Part shown: piece by piece, positions 17,701-27,106 of the stretch
How positions within the stretch are numbered: the first letter of the stretch is position 1
How the letters are laid out: the number at the start of each line of letters is the position of its first letter
Assembly (NCBI RefSeq): GCF_947581785.1
Contig: NZ_CANPVO010000023.1
Location: forward strand, 51,250-115,249
From: Candidatus Palauibacter polyketidifaciens
Lineage (GTDB): Bacteria; Gemmatimonadota; Gemmatimonadetes; Palauibacterales; Palauibacteraceae
Direction of reading: 5' to 3'
Length of the DNA stretch: 64,000 nt
The notes under the pieces: generated by a model
What the model saw: the letters and a program-made list of their open reading frames with translations, nothing else
Told to the model about the DNA's origin: nothing
Database searches by the model: none
Made by a program: the position numbers and the translations under genes

Positions 17701-19056
17701 ATGAACCTCGCACCCCGCCGCGCGGACCTGGCGCGCATGATGCGGCTGGCCCTCCCGATCGTGACCGTCCAGGTCGGCATCATGATGATGGGCGTCGTGG
17801 ACACGCTCATGGTCGGCCGCCTGTCGGCGACCGATCTGGCCGCCGTCGGCCTGGGCAACATCTACTTTTTCCAGATCGCCGTGTTCGGGATGGGCGTGCT
17901 CATGTCCCTCGATCCCATCGTCGCGCAGGGCGTCGGGGCGGGAGACCATGAAGCCGCCGCCCGGGGGATACAGCGGGCGCTCGTCCTCACCCTTCTCCTG
18001 ACGGCGATCACGTCCCTGCTCTTCTTGCCCGCCGCACGCATCTTCGCCCTCCTGCGGCAGCCCGCCGAGGTCGTGCCGGTGGCCGGGGGCTACGCACTGG
18101 GATCGATCCTCGGGATGCTCCCCTTCTACGCGTTCGTCGTACTCCGGCAGAGCCTGCAGGCGATGCATCGGGTGGCGCCGATCGTCTGGACGATCGCGGG
18201 CGCGAACCTCCTGAACGCCGTCCTCAACTGGGTGCTGATCTACGGCAATCTCGGGGTTCCGCAGTTGGGGGCCGTGGGCTCGGCGTGGGGATCGAGCCTG
18301 GCGCGCTGGTGCATGGCGGTCGCGCTCCTCTGGCTGTCCTGGCCCGCCATGCGTCCCTACCTGGGCCGCTTCCGGCGCGAGGCGCTCGACCGGCGAGCGC
18401 TCGCGCGCATGGTGCGGCTCGGCACCCCGATCGGCTTTCAGCAGCAGCTCGAGTTCGGAGCGTTCGCCGTGATCGGGGTCATGATGGGCTGGCTGGGCAC
18501 CGAGGCGATGGCGGGGCACCAGATCGCGCTCAACCTCGCCGCGCTCACCTTCATGGTGCCGTTCGGGATCGCGGCCGCCTCCGCCGTGCGCGTCGGCCAC
18601 GCCGTTGGACAGGAGGACATGGATGGGGCGCGCCGGGCCGCCGCCGCGGGGATCCAGCTCAGCAGCGTCTTCATGCTCGCGACCGCGGGCGCGTTTCTCG
18701 CCTTCCCGCGCTTCTGGGCCAGCCTCTACTCGCACGACCTCGCCGTCATCGCGATCGCCGCGTCCCTGATCCCGATCGCCGGCGTCTTCCAGGTCGCCGA
18801 TGGCCTCCAGACCGTCGCGGCCGGCGTGCTGCGCGGCGCCGGAGACACCTTCACGCCCTTCCTCGTCAACGCCCTCGGCTTCTGGCTGCTCGGCGTGCCG
18901 GTGAGCTACTTCCTGGCCTTCCGCGCCGACTGGGGCCCGCGCGGCCTGTGGTGGGGCCTGGCCGCCGGACTCGCCGCGGTGGCCGTCCTCCTCTTCGCCC
19001 GCCTGCGCCAGGCCCTCCGCCGAGACGTGCGCCGAGTGGCCATCGACACCCCCTAA
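17701..19056 (+). CDS. MATE-family multidrug/toxin efflux transporter
   Basis: A 451-residue, 12-helix transporter. N-terminal MMRLALPIVTVQVGIMMMGVVDTLMVGRLSATDLAAVGLG and the matching second-half sequence GTPIGFQQQLEFGAFAVIGVMMGWLG show the two-fold MATE repeat. It exports cationic drugs or metabolites using a sodium or proton gradient; bacterial members of the NorM type are closest by eye. It stands alone on the plus strand; a pair of 22-bp-spaced repeats lies just after it, before the GLPGLI operon. Confidence 0.9.
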   Translation: MNLAPRRADLARMMRLALPIVTVQVGIMMMGVVDTLMVGRLSATDLAAVGLGNIYFFQIAVFGMGVLMSLDPIVAQGVGAGDHEAAARGIQRALVLTLLLTAITSLLFLPAARIFALLRQPAEVVPVAGGYALGSILGMLPFYAFVVLRQSLQAMHRVAPIVWTIAGANLLNAVLNWVLIYGNLGVPQLGAVGSAWGSSLARWCMAVALLWLSWPAMRPYLGRFRREALDRRALARMVRLGTPIGFQQQLEFGAFAVIGVMMGWLGTEAMAGHQIALNLAALTFMVPFGIAAASAVRVGHAVGQEDMDGARRAAAAGIQLSSVFMLATAGAFLAFPRFWASLYSHDLAVIAIAASLIPIAGVFQVADGLQTVAAGVLRGAGDTFTPFLVNALGFWLLGVPVSYFLAFRADWGPRGLWWGLAAGLAAVAVLLFARLRQALRRDVRRVAIDTP

Positions 19057-19077
19057 CCTTTCAGATGGACGCGGCCT

Positions 19078-19115
19078 GACTTTCAATCGGTCAACGGGAG
19101 ACTTTCGATCGGTCA
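19078..19115. promoter_or_regulatory. Two 16-bp direct repeats, 22-bp spacing, upstream of GLPGLI/TonB operon
   Basis: GACTTTCAATCGGTCA (19078-19093) and GACTTTCGATCGGTCA (19100-19115) differ at one base and are exactly 22 bp apart, about two helical turns. A weaker third copy (10 of 16 or fewer matches) fits the same phase at 19056-19071. They lie 78 nt upstream of the ATG of the GLPGLI gene, a typical place for an activator or two-component regulator. Confidence 0.5.
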
Positions 19116-19192
19116 CGGACGACCCCCCTACAACGTGACCTTGGCGCCGTGTGTCCGATCTAATGGATGACGGACGACAAGCGGCGGGTTTC

Positions 19193-20053
19193 ATGAGTAC
19201 ACGACGAAGTACAAGACGACGGCTGCAGCAACGGTTCCAGTCCTCTCGTTGGGCGGCCTTCCCGCTGGCCCTTGCGGGCTTCGCGCCGGCGGCGCTCGGC
19301 GGGCAGGCGGCACCGGCGGGGAGTGTTGACTACGTGCGTTCGGTGCAGTTCGACTTCGAGGTGCCGGAGCGCATGGCGGCGTTTCGCGACCGCCTCGCGG
19401 CGCAGAACACGGCCTCCATGGTCCTCCGCTTCGACGGCGCCCGGTCCATCATGATGCCGGACCCCGATGCGGAAGCGGCGGCCCCCCGCGGCGGCGCCCG
19501 CGACTCGGATCGGATGGATCGCCGCGCCCTCGGGATGGCGCTGCGGCTCAGAATGGGATCGGCCTCCCGCAGCGACCAGGAGGACGTGGTTCAGGCCTAT
19601 GTCGACTTCGGGAGCGGCGCGATCACGGAGACCCGCGAGTTCATGGGGCGCACGTTCCTGATCTCCGGAGACCGGCCCGCGTTTGCGTGGAAGCTCGGGA
19701 CCGAACAGCGCGAGTTCCTCGGTTACATGGTCCAGCAGGCGACGGCGGTCCATGACGGATCGGAGATCGAAGCCTGGTTCACGCCCCAGATCCCGGTGCA
19801 GGCGGGCCCCGGCCAGTACGGCGGGCTTCCCGGCCTCATCCTCGTGCTCACGGTCGACGGTGGAGACCTCCTCTACTCGGCGACCGAGGTGAACCTCGAC
19901 GGCCCTGGCGACGTCGCGATCACCCCGCCGACCGACGGGGAAATGGTCACGCGCGAGGAGTACGAAGCCCTCGTGGCGGAAAAGCTCGAGGAAATCCGGG
20001 CCACGCGGGGGGCCGGCAACCGGCGCCGCCCGTTCGACGGGGGGCTCCGATGA
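19193..20053 (+). CDS. GLPGLI-family exported protein
   Basis: A 286-residue protein with a long signal peptide (MSTRR... to about residue 42, ending AALGGQA). It contains the defining motif near residue 210: YGGLPGLILVLTVDGG, in the family position where a secreted beta-rich domain binds an unknown partner. GLPGLI genes typically precede a TonB-dependent receptor with a regulatory beta-sandwich, as here: the stop overlaps the receptor ATG by 4 nt. Its role (peptide or metal handling at the outer membrane) is not established. The C-terminus is Arg-rich. Confidence 0.85.
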   Translation: MSTRRSTRRRLQQRFQSSRWAAFPLALAGFAPAALGGQAAPAGSVDYVRSVQFDFEVPERMAAFRDRLAAQNTASMVLRFDGARSIMMPDPDAEAAAPRGGARDSDRMDRRALGMALRLRMGSASRSDQEDVVQAYVDFGSGAITETREFMGRTFLISGDRPAFAWKLGTEQREFLGYMVQQATAVHDGSEIEAWFTPQIPVQAGPGQYGGLPGLILVLTVDGGDLLYSATEVNLDGPGDVAITPPTDGEMVTREEYEALVAEKLEEIRATRGAGNRRRPFDGGLR

Positions 20054-22935
20054 GGCGGCCCGCACAGATGGGTTCGACCCAAGCGTTCCGGTCGCGGCCG
20101 GCGCGGATTCTGACGCTGCTGGCGGTGGGGCTCGTGTTCGTTGCCCTTTCCCCCTCTCCCATCGAGGCCCAGGCCGAGTACACGGTGAGCGGCGTGATCG
20201 CCGACGCGGAAGGCGCGGGTCTCAACGGCGCCATGGTCGTGGCGCTGGCGAAGCCCGACTCCGTGCTGACCCGCTTCACGACCTCCAGCGGCGACGGCGT
20301 CTTCGCCCTCGGCGATCTCGGGCCGGGCGAGTACATCCTGCAGATCACCCTGCTCGGATACGGCACGGTACGGCAGGACTTCTCCCTCACCGGCGAAGAC
20401 GTGAACGTCGGCACGATCAACCTCGAGGTAATGGCGGTGGAGGTGGACCCGCTCGTCGTCACGCTCGACCACGTCCCCTTCCTGAACCGGCGGGACACCC
20501 TCGGCTACAACGCGCTCGCCTTCCGGACCCGGCCCAACGCGACGGTGGAGGACCTTCTGCGCCAGCTTCCGGGGATCGAGGTCGAGACCGACGGATCGAT
20601 CACGGCGCAGGGCGAGGAGGTCGAGAACGTCCTCGTCGACGGCAGGGAGTTCTTCGGGGGCGACCCCACGATGGCGACCCAGAACCTGCCCGCCGAAGCC
20701 GTGGACCGTGTGGAGGTCTACGACAAGGAATCGGACATGGCCGAGTTCACGGGGATCGCCGACGGCGAGGAAGAGCGGACGATCAACCTGGAACTCAAGG
20801 AAGAGGCGCGGTCGGGCTATTTCGGCCGGACGTCCGGCGGACTCGGCGCAGACATGGAGAACGCATCCGTGACTCCCGGATTCGGCGAGGACGTGGCCGC
20901 GCGGCTACAGCGTGGGCGCGAGTCCGGGAGGGTGGCCGGCGGGATTCCATACGCGGGAGCGTTGTCGATCAACCGTTTCTCCCCCACCACGCAACTCGCC
21001 CTCGTCGGAAGCGCGAACAACGTGAACCAGGCGGGGTTCGGGTGGGGCGACGCGATGTCGTTCGGCGGACGGGATTTCGGACGCGGCGGCGGGGGCGACG
21101 ACGGGCTCACCGAGACCCGCATGCTGGCGTTCAACGTCAACCACGACTTCGGAGGCAACGACGACAACTGGATCCGGACGAGCTATCGCCTCAGCACGCT
21201 CGACAACTTCCAGAACGAGACGCGGAGGCAGGAGCAACTCCTCGGTATGAGCGCCTCGTCCCTCGTCGATCGCGCCACCCGCACGGACACCGAAAACTCG
21301 AGCCACAGGGTCAACCTGAACTCCCAGCTCACCCTCTCCGAGGGCCACGAACTGCGGCTCCGCGGGAATCTGAACGCGCGCAGCTCCCTCCTCGACCGCG
21401 CGGACTTCCAGGACACGCGCTCGGGCACCGGGCAGTTCCTCACGGCCGCGGCGACGAACTACGACGTGGACGGCGAGGATCTGGGCGGCGATGCCCGGCT
21501 CACGTGGCGCAAGCGACTCGACGACAGCGGGCGGAGTCTCTTCGCGGAGGCCCGGGTGAACCTCAGCGATTCCGACCGCCTCACGAACCTCGCGTCGTCG
21601 ATCGAGGGCAACGTGGAGAACCCGCGCGCCCAGGCCGGCGACGTGCTCCAGGAGCAGACGAACCTCGGGCAGACGCTGACGCACTCGGTCCGCCTGTCGA
21701 TGACGCAGCCGATGCCCTGGGAGTCGATGCTCGAGGTCTACGGCGAGCGGAGCGCGACCGCCGAGGACGAGAACCAGTCGGTGTTCGACATCGGGCCTGA
21801 TGGACGGATGGTGAACCCGCTCCTCACCTCCGGGTTCGAGCGGACGTACAGCTACCTGCGCGGGGGCTTTCGCTTCAACCGCACGAGCGAGGCCGGACGG
21901 CTCGTGCTCGGACTGCGCCTGCAGGGTTCGGACCTGGAGGGGACGATCCTCGGTCGGAGCGAGGAGATCGCCAACGGATACATGCACGTGCTGCCCAACG
22001 CCGAGTTCCGGATGCAGGTCGACGACCAGCGCACGCTTCAGTTCCGCTACTCGACGTCCACGCGCGAACCGCGCATGACGGATCTTCAGCCCTTCGTCGA
22101 CAATCGCGACCCGCTGCGCATCCGGGTGGGGAATCCCGATCTGCAGCCCGAATACACGCACCGGCTGCGGACGGAATACCGGTTCTTCGACACGTTCAGT
22201 TTCGTCAATCTGTTCACGCACGCGAACGTCAGCTTCACGACGAACGACATCGCCCAGTCCCGAACGGTGACGCAGCGGGGGCTCCAGACCCTCTCGCCCG
22301 TGAACCTCGGGAGTTCGTGGTCGGCGAACGGCGGGGCGAGCTTCGGGAGGCCGCTGCGCTGGATGGGCGGCCAGGTGGACCTGAACTACGACCTCCGCTA
22401 CTCCAGTTCGAACGAGCTCGTCAACGACCTCGAGAACCGGAGCCGGTCGCTGGCGCACACGTTCGGGATCGAGCTCGAGAACCGCGCCAAGGAGGACTAC
22501 GACGTGCGCGGGGGCGCCAAGCTGACGCTGAGCGACGTCAGCTACTCCCTGAACGAGGAGTTGAACGAGGACTACCTCACCTCCACGCTGTACGCGATCG
22601 CCGACCTTCACATGGGGCCGTGGACGCTGGGCACGGAGTTCCAGTGGCGGCTCTACGACCAGGACCTGTTCGGCCCGGGTCGGAACGTCGCGCTGTGGGA
22701 AGCTTCCCTCCGGCGCCTCATCCTGAACGACCAGGCCGAGATCCGACTGGTGGCGTTCGACATTCTGGGCCAGAATCAGGGCGTGACGTACACGAATTCG
22801 CCCGGCTTCATCGAGGAGAGCCGGGTCGAGTCGCTCACGCAGTACGTGATGCTGAACTTCACCTGGTATCTCGGGAACCGCTCGTTGTCCGGCGGCGGCC
22901 GGGGCGGACGCGACGGAGGCCGGTTCCGGAGGTAG
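20050..22935 (+). CDS. TonB-dependent outer-membrane receptor (OMP_b-brl type) paired with GLPGLI protein
   Basis: A 961-residue protein: signal peptide (about 1-38), a CarboxypepD-reg-like domain (YTVSGVIADAEGAGLNGAMV... about 40-125), a plug (ATVEDLLRQLPGIEVETDGSITAQG, NVLVDGREFFGGDP about 160-210) and a long barrel to the C-terminus. A glycine-rich loop (FGRGGGGDDG) lies near residue 345 and a Gly/Arg-rich tail (SGGGRGGRDGGRFRR) ends the protein instead of the usual terminal aromatic. It is translationally coupled to the upstream GLPGLI gene. The cargo is unknown. Confidence 0.88.
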   Translation: MRRPAQMGSTQAFRSRPARILTLLAVGLVFVALSPSPIEAQAEYTVSGVIADAEGAGLNGAMVVALAKPDSVLTRFTTSSGDGVFALGDLGPGEYILQITLLGYGTVRQDFSLTGEDVNVGTINLEVMAVEVDPLVVTLDHVPFLNRRDTLGYNALAFRTRPNATVEDLLRQLPGIEVETDGSITAQGEEVENVLVDGREFFGGDPTMATQNLPAEAVDRVEVYDKESDMAEFTGIADGEEERTINLELKEEARSGYFGRTSGGLGADMENASVTPGFGEDVAARLQRGRESGRVAGGIPYAGALSINRFSPTTQLALVGSANNVNQAGFGWGDAMSFGGRDFGRGGGGDDGLTETRMLAFNVNHDFGGNDDNWIRTSYRLSTLDNFQNETRRQEQLLGMSASSLVDRATRTDTENSSHRVNLNSQLTLSEGHELRLRGNLNARSSLLDRADFQDTRSGTGQFLTAAATNYDVDGEDLGGDARLTWRKRLDDSGRSLFAEARVNLSDSDRLTNLASSIEGNVENPRAQAGDVLQEQTNLGQTLTHSVRLSMTQPMPWESMLEVYGERSATAEDENQSVFDIGPDGRMVNPLLTSGFERTYSYLRGGFRFNRTSEAGRLVLGLRLQGSDLEGTILGRSEEIANGYMHVLPNAEFRMQVDDQRTLQFRYSTSTREPRMTDLQPFVDNRDPLRIRVGNPDLQPEYTHRLRTEYRFFDTFSFVNLFTHANVSFTTNDIAQSRTVTQRGLQTLSPVNLGSSWSANGGASFGRPLRWMGGQVDLNYDLRYSSSNELVNDLENRSRSLAHTFGIELENRAKEDYDVRGGAKLTLSDVSYSLNEELNEDYLTSTLYAIADLHMGPWTLGTEFQWRLYDQDLFGPGRNVALWEASLRRLILNDQAEIRLVAFDILGQNQGVTYTNSPGFIEESRVESLTQYVMLNFTWYLGNRSLSGGGRGGRDGGRFRR

Positions 22936-22972
22936 CTCAGCCGGCGGCTGCCGGCGCAGGACGGGGCGCGCC

Positions 22973-24058
22973 ATGACCGAACCGACGGGGGGCCGGGTCG
23001 TATCGCTGGACGCGTTCCGGGGCCTGACGATCGCCTCGATGATCCTCGTCAACAATCCCGGCAGCTGGAGCTACGTCTACGCGCCCCTGGCCCACGCGGA
23101 ATGGCACGGCTGGACGCCGACCGACCTCATCTTCCCCTACTTCCTCTTCATCGTCGGCGTCGCGATCCCCTTCTCCTTCTCGCGTCGTCTCGCCGAGGGC
23201 GCCGGACGGGGACGGCTGTACCGGCACGTGGTGCGGCGCTCGCTCATCCTCATCGGGCTCGGACTCGCGATGCGGGCGATTCCCGACTTCGACCTGTTCG
23301 ACATGCGCCTGTACGGCGTGCTGCAGCGGATCGGACTCGTCTACTGCGCGGCGGCGGCGCTCTACCTGTGGGGGTCCGCGCGCGTGCGGTGGATCGCGGT
23401 GGGAGTGCTCCTCCTCGGGTACTGGGCGCTCGTCGCGGGGGACCTGTCTCCGGACGGGAACCTCGGGGCCCGGATCGACCGGTTCCTCATGGGCGACCGG
23501 CTGTGGCAGGGGACGTGGGATCCGGAGGGTCTCCTCTCGACGCTGCCGGCCATCGGGACCTCGCTGCTGGGGATCTTCTGCGGCGAATGGCTGCGGTCGG
23601 ACCGCTCCGGAATCAAGCTGTCGCGGGGAATGTGGATCGCCGGCGCCTGGCTCGTCGTGCTGGGGCTCGCGTGGGACACGGTATTCCCGATCAACAAGAA
23701 CCTGTGGTCGAGTTCCTACGTCCTCTTCACGGCGGGAACGGCGCTGCTCCTGTTCGGCGCCATGTACTGGCTGATCGACGTGAAGCGGCTGCGTGGTGGA
23801 TGGGTGACGCCGTTCGTCATCTACGGCATGAACTCGATCGCGGTCTTCGTCGCCTCCGGCATGTTCGCCAAGACGCTCGCCCGGATCCAAGTCGGGGACG
23901 ACGGGGGGGGTCCGCTGAGCGCGTGGCTTTACGAGAACGCGTTCCGGTCATGGGCCGGCGACTACGGCGGCTCGCTCGCGATGGCACTGGCCCAGGTCAC
24001 CTTCTGGCTGGGCGTCATGTGGCTCCTCCACCGCCGCCGCATCTATATCAGGATCTGA
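22973..24058 (+). CDS. HGSNAT/NagX-like membrane acyltransferase (DUF5009/DUF1624)
   Basis: A 361-residue polytopic protein beginning RVVSLDAFRGLTIASMILVNN, the signature of bacterial relatives of heparan-alpha-glucosaminide N-acetyltransferase, followed by WHGWTPTDLIFPYFLFIVGVAIPFSFSRR. These proteins move an acyl group from cytoplasmic acetyl-CoA to an amino sugar or related acceptor across the inner membrane. It lies 37 nt after the TonB receptor and may belong to that operon; an amino-sugar acceptor is only a family-based guess. Confidence 0.85.
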   Translation: MTEPTGGRVVSLDAFRGLTIASMILVNNPGSWSYVYAPLAHAEWHGWTPTDLIFPYFLFIVGVAIPFSFSRRLAEGAGRGRLYRHVVRRSLILIGLGLAMRAIPDFDLFDMRLYGVLQRIGLVYCAAAALYLWGSARVRWIAVGVLLLGYWALVAGDLSPDGNLGARIDRFLMGDRLWQGTWDPEGLLSTLPAIGTSLLGIFCGEWLRSDRSGIKLSRGMWIAGAWLVVLGLAWDTVFPINKNLWSSSYVLFTAGTALLLFGAMYWLIDVKRLRGGWVTPFVIYGMNSIAVFVASGMFAKTLARIQVGDDGGGPLSAWLYENAFRSWAGDYGGSLAMALAQVTFWLGVMWLLHRRRIYIRI

Positions 24059-24088
24059 CGTGGCCGATCTGACCTGCCCGGGGAGCGC

Positions 24089-26506
24089 CTATATCCCTGC
24101 CGCCGCGAGTTCCTCGAGGACGCGCTCGGGGCGCAGGGGGATGCGGCGCAGGCGCACGCCGGTCGCGTCGAAGATTGCGTTTGCGACGGCCGCCGGAACC
24201 GTGCGGTGCGAGGGCTCGCCGGCCCCGTAGTGCGGCAGGTCCGGTCGGTCGGGGTTCGGATCGCCGTTCACGATCACGACGTCAATCCGCTCGGGCGCGT
24301 CCCGGTGCGTGATCGTCGGGTGCGTGCGCCAGTCGACGCTCGTGACCCTCTCGCCGTCGAACTGCACTTCCTCGTACAGGGTCCGGCTGATCCCGTGCAG
24401 GAGGTTCCCCTGGATCGTGTTCTCGAGGCCGTCCGGGTTGATCACGAGGCCGCAGTCGTGCGCGCAGACCATGCGCTTCACCCAGACGCGGCCGCTCTCC
24501 CTGTCGACCTCCACCTCCGCGATCGTGGCGACCGTCGTCTGGACGCGGTACGCGTAGGAGATCCCGCGCCCGGTGAGAATGCGTCCGCCACCCGGCGCAC
24601 GGGGTGAGGGCCTCGGCTCCCAGCCGTACGCTTCGGCCGCCGCCTCGACGACGGCGATGGAGCGGGCCCGGCGGAAGGTCGCGTCGTCCTCCGTCGTCCC
24701 GCTCAGGAGGCGGAGGCGGAACTCGACCGGGTCCGCGTTCGCGGCCGCGGCCATCTCGTCGATGAACGACTCCCCGGCGAAGGTCGTCTGCGGGCCGTTG
24801 GGGTCGCGAAGGTTTCCCGTGCGGAGCGGCGTCTCGAAGGCGAGCGGGAAGCGGACCGCCCGCGTCTCCTCGCGACGGTTCGGGATGTGGTACATCTCGT
24901 CCGGGCCTCGGCCGCCGCCGGGGGACGGCCGGTCGGGTCGGATTCCCATGAGCTGGGCGATGAGCACGGTGTCGGCCTGGTTGTAGCCGACGTGGGCGTA
25001 GTTGGCGATGCGCGCATGATAGTCCAGCGCGACCACGTTTCCGGCCTCGTCGAGGCCTCCGCGCAGGTCGATGGCGAAGGCGGGACCCTTCGTATCCCAC
25101 GCCGTCTCCTCGTGCCGCATCCACTGCATGCGAACGGGGCGGCCCACCTCGCGTGCCAGGTACGCCGCCTCGAAACCGGCGTCGTCCGCCGCCGTGCGCC
25201 CGTAGAGCTGCGGACCCTCCATCCAGATCACACGCACCCGCTCCGGCGGCATGCCGAGAAACTCGGCGATGCCGGTGCGGTGGCTGTAGGGCTTCATGTC
25301 GTTCGTGTAGACCGTCATCTGCCCATCGGAGGGATCGGCCAGCGCGTGGGCGGGGCCGATCGCCGTGTGCCCCTGGAACGGGATGTCGTAACCGGCCTCG
25401 ACGATCGTGGCCGCGCCCGCCAGCGCCGCGTCGGGGGCGCCTTCCGCGCGGGGACGGGGAGATCCACCGGTGCCCGCGCCCACGGGAGTCGCGCCGCGCA
25501 TGTAGTCGAAGAGGTCTTCGGAGGACGGGAAGGGGGCCGTTTCCGGCTTCTCCCACTCGAGCGCGAGGCCCTCCGCCGCCTGGATCGCCTGTTCCTCCCG
25601 CTCGCAGACGACCGCGACGTAGTTGCCCTCGCGGAAGACGCGGATGAAGCCGGGGACGTCGCGGACGGAGGATTCGTCGATGGAGACGAGCCGCGCGCCG
25701 GCGAAGGGCGGCCGCACGTTCCGCGCGTGGACCATGCCGGGGAGCTTGACGTCAACGGCCCACTCGAGCGATCCCTCGACCTTCGCGGGGATGTCGTAAC
25801 GCGGTAGGGACTGCCCGACGATCCTCAGCTCCTCGACCGGCTTCACGGACGCGAGGCCGGTGGTCTCGTTGACGTTCCGTCCGGTGAGGGCGACGTCGAA
25901 GCGCCGTCCGCCGATCAGTTCTCCGTACGTGGCCGTTCGCGCCGGATCCGAGGCCACGGAGATGACGCCTTCGCTGACGGTGAGTTCGTTGGCGGGGACC
26001 TCAAAACGCTCCGAGGCCAGCTCCAGCAGGACCCGCCGCGCTTCGGCAGCGACCCGCCGCGCCGGCAGCGCGTCACGTTCGATGGCATCGGAACCGCCCG
26101 ATCCGCCCTGGTCGACCGTCATGTCGGTGCGGCCCATGACGAGCGTGGCCCGGTCGTAGGCGAGGTCGAGTTCGTCGCACATCATCTGGCGCATGGCGGT
26201 CCCGGTCCCCTGCCCGCCGTCCGTCTTGCCGACGTAGAAGGTCGCCGTGCCGTCCTCGTGCACGACGAGCCACGAGTCGAGCTGGAGGAAGTCCGGGTCC
26301 GGATACGGGTTCGCCTCGCCGGGGTCGCCGGAGCCGTTCCGGCCGAGCCCCGCCACACCGGTGCCGCGCCCGCCGCTGAAACCCACGCTGCTGAAGCCGA
26401 GGACGAAGAGCCCCGAGGTCTTCAGGAAGTCGCGGCGGGAGGTGCCCCCGTCCCACCGCGCGAGCGCGTCGTCGAGCCTCGCGGACAACTCCGCCGGGCG
26501 CTTCAC
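24089..26506 (-). CDS. Xanthine-dehydrogenase-family molybdopterin-binding subunit, Tat-exported
   Basis: An 805-residue catalytic subunit with a Tat signal (TSRRDFLKTSGLFVLGFSS, residues 22-40). Molybdopterin-contact segments include VGKTDGGQGTGTAMRQMM, GQGTGT, FQGHTAIGPAHALAD and the catalytic-Glu region YGAGEPSHRTVPAAVANAIF near the C-terminus. It is the periplasmic IorB-like type of molybdenum hydroxylase, which oxidises aldehydes or N-heteroaromatics and passes electrons through the small [2Fe-2S] subunit; no FAD subunit is encoded nearby. The start overlaps the small-subunit stop by 4 nt. Substrate unknown. Confidence 0.9.
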   Translation of the reverse strand: MKRPAELSARLDDALARWDGGTSRRDFLKTSGLFVLGFSSVGFSGGRGTGVAGLGRNGSGDPGEANPYPDPDFLQLDSWLVVHEDGTATFYVGKTDGGQGTGTAMRQMMCDELDLAYDRATLVMGRTDMTVDQGGSGGSDAIERDALPARRVAAEARRVLLELASERFEVPANELTVSEGVISVASDPARTATYGELIGGRRFDVALTGRNVNETTGLASVKPVEELRIVGQSLPRYDIPAKVEGSLEWAVDVKLPGMVHARNVRPPFAGARLVSIDESSVRDVPGFIRVFREGNYVAVVCEREEQAIQAAEGLALEWEKPETAPFPSSEDLFDYMRGATPVGAGTGGSPRPRAEGAPDAALAGAATIVEAGYDIPFQGHTAIGPAHALADPSDGQMTVYTNDMKPYSHRTGIAEFLGMPPERVRVIWMEGPQLYGRTAADDAGFEAAYLAREVGRPVRMQWMRHEETAWDTKGPAFAIDLRGGLDEAGNVVALDYHARIANYAHVGYNQADTVLIAQLMGIRPDRPSPGGGRGPDEMYHIPNRREETRAVRFPLAFETPLRTGNLRDPNGPQTTFAGESFIDEMAAAANADPVEFRLRLLSGTTEDDATFRRARSIAVVEAAAEAYGWEPRPSPRAPGGGRILTGRGISYAYRVQTTVATIAEVEVDRESGRVWVKRMVCAHDCGLVINPDGLENTIQGNLLHGISRTLYEEVQFDGERVTSVDWRTHPTITHRDAPERIDVVIVNGDPNPDRPDLPHYGAGEPSHRTVPAAVANAIFDATGVRLRRIPLRPERVLEELAAAGI

Positions 26507-27036
26507 CGGTCCACCTCCCCACCGGCCGCGTCAGCGCCGTTGGCGCCGTTGACCCCGTTGGCGCCGCCGGCTCCGTTCGCCATCGCCTCCGCGGCGCGCT
26601 TCACGGCGGACTGGATGCGGTAGTACGTCATGCAGCGGCAGAGGGCGCCGTTCATCCCCTGCCGGATCTCCTCGTCGCTGGGGTCCGGGTTGCGGTCGAG
26701 GAGCGCCTTGGCGGTGAGGATCTGGCCGTTCTGGCAGTAACCGCACTGCGGCACCTGCTCGTCGATCCATGCCTGCTGGACGGGATCCAGTGCGCCGGCC
26801 GTCGACAGCCCTTCGAGCGTGGTGATCTCGCCCTCGGCGCGGGACACCGGCCGCATGCACGAGCGGATCGCACGGCCGTCCATGAGCACCGTACACGTCC
26901 CGCACTGGCCGAGGCCGCAGCCGAACCTGGGCCCGCGGAGTCCGAGATCGTTCCGGAGGACGTAGAGCAGCGGGGTCGAGGGTTCCACGTCCAGCGAGTG
27001 GGTCTCTCCGTTGACCCTCAGCGTGACTTCGCTCAT
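26503..27036 (-). CDS. [2Fe-2S]-binding subunit of molybdenum hydroxylase
   Basis: A 177-residue protein with both iron-sulfur motifs of this family: plant-ferredoxin-like C40-x4-C45-x2-C48...C60, and the alpha-helical C98-x2-C101...C133-x-C135. It carries electrons from the molybdopterin subunit encoded next. An odd C-terminal tail after residue 150 (NGAGGANGVNGANGADAAGG) is built from Gly-Ala-Asn repeats and is not part of the family core; it may be a linker or a slippage product. The subunit has no signal of its own and is probably carried through the Tat system with its partner. Confidence 0.9.
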   Translation of the reverse strand: MSEVTLRVNGETHSLDVEPSTPLLYVLRNDLGLRGPRFGCGLGQCGTCTVLMDGRAIRSCMRPVSRAEGEITTLEGLSTAGALDPVQQAWIDEQVPQCGYCQNGQILTAKALLDRNPDPSDEEIRQGMNGALCRCMTYYRIQSAVKRAAEAMANGAGGANGVNGANGADAAGGEVDR

Positions 27037-27106
27037 CGAATCACTCCCTTGTTCGACTTCTCCGACCTCTGCCAGGAACTCCTGTGCCGACCGCCGCGAT
27101 CGCAGC

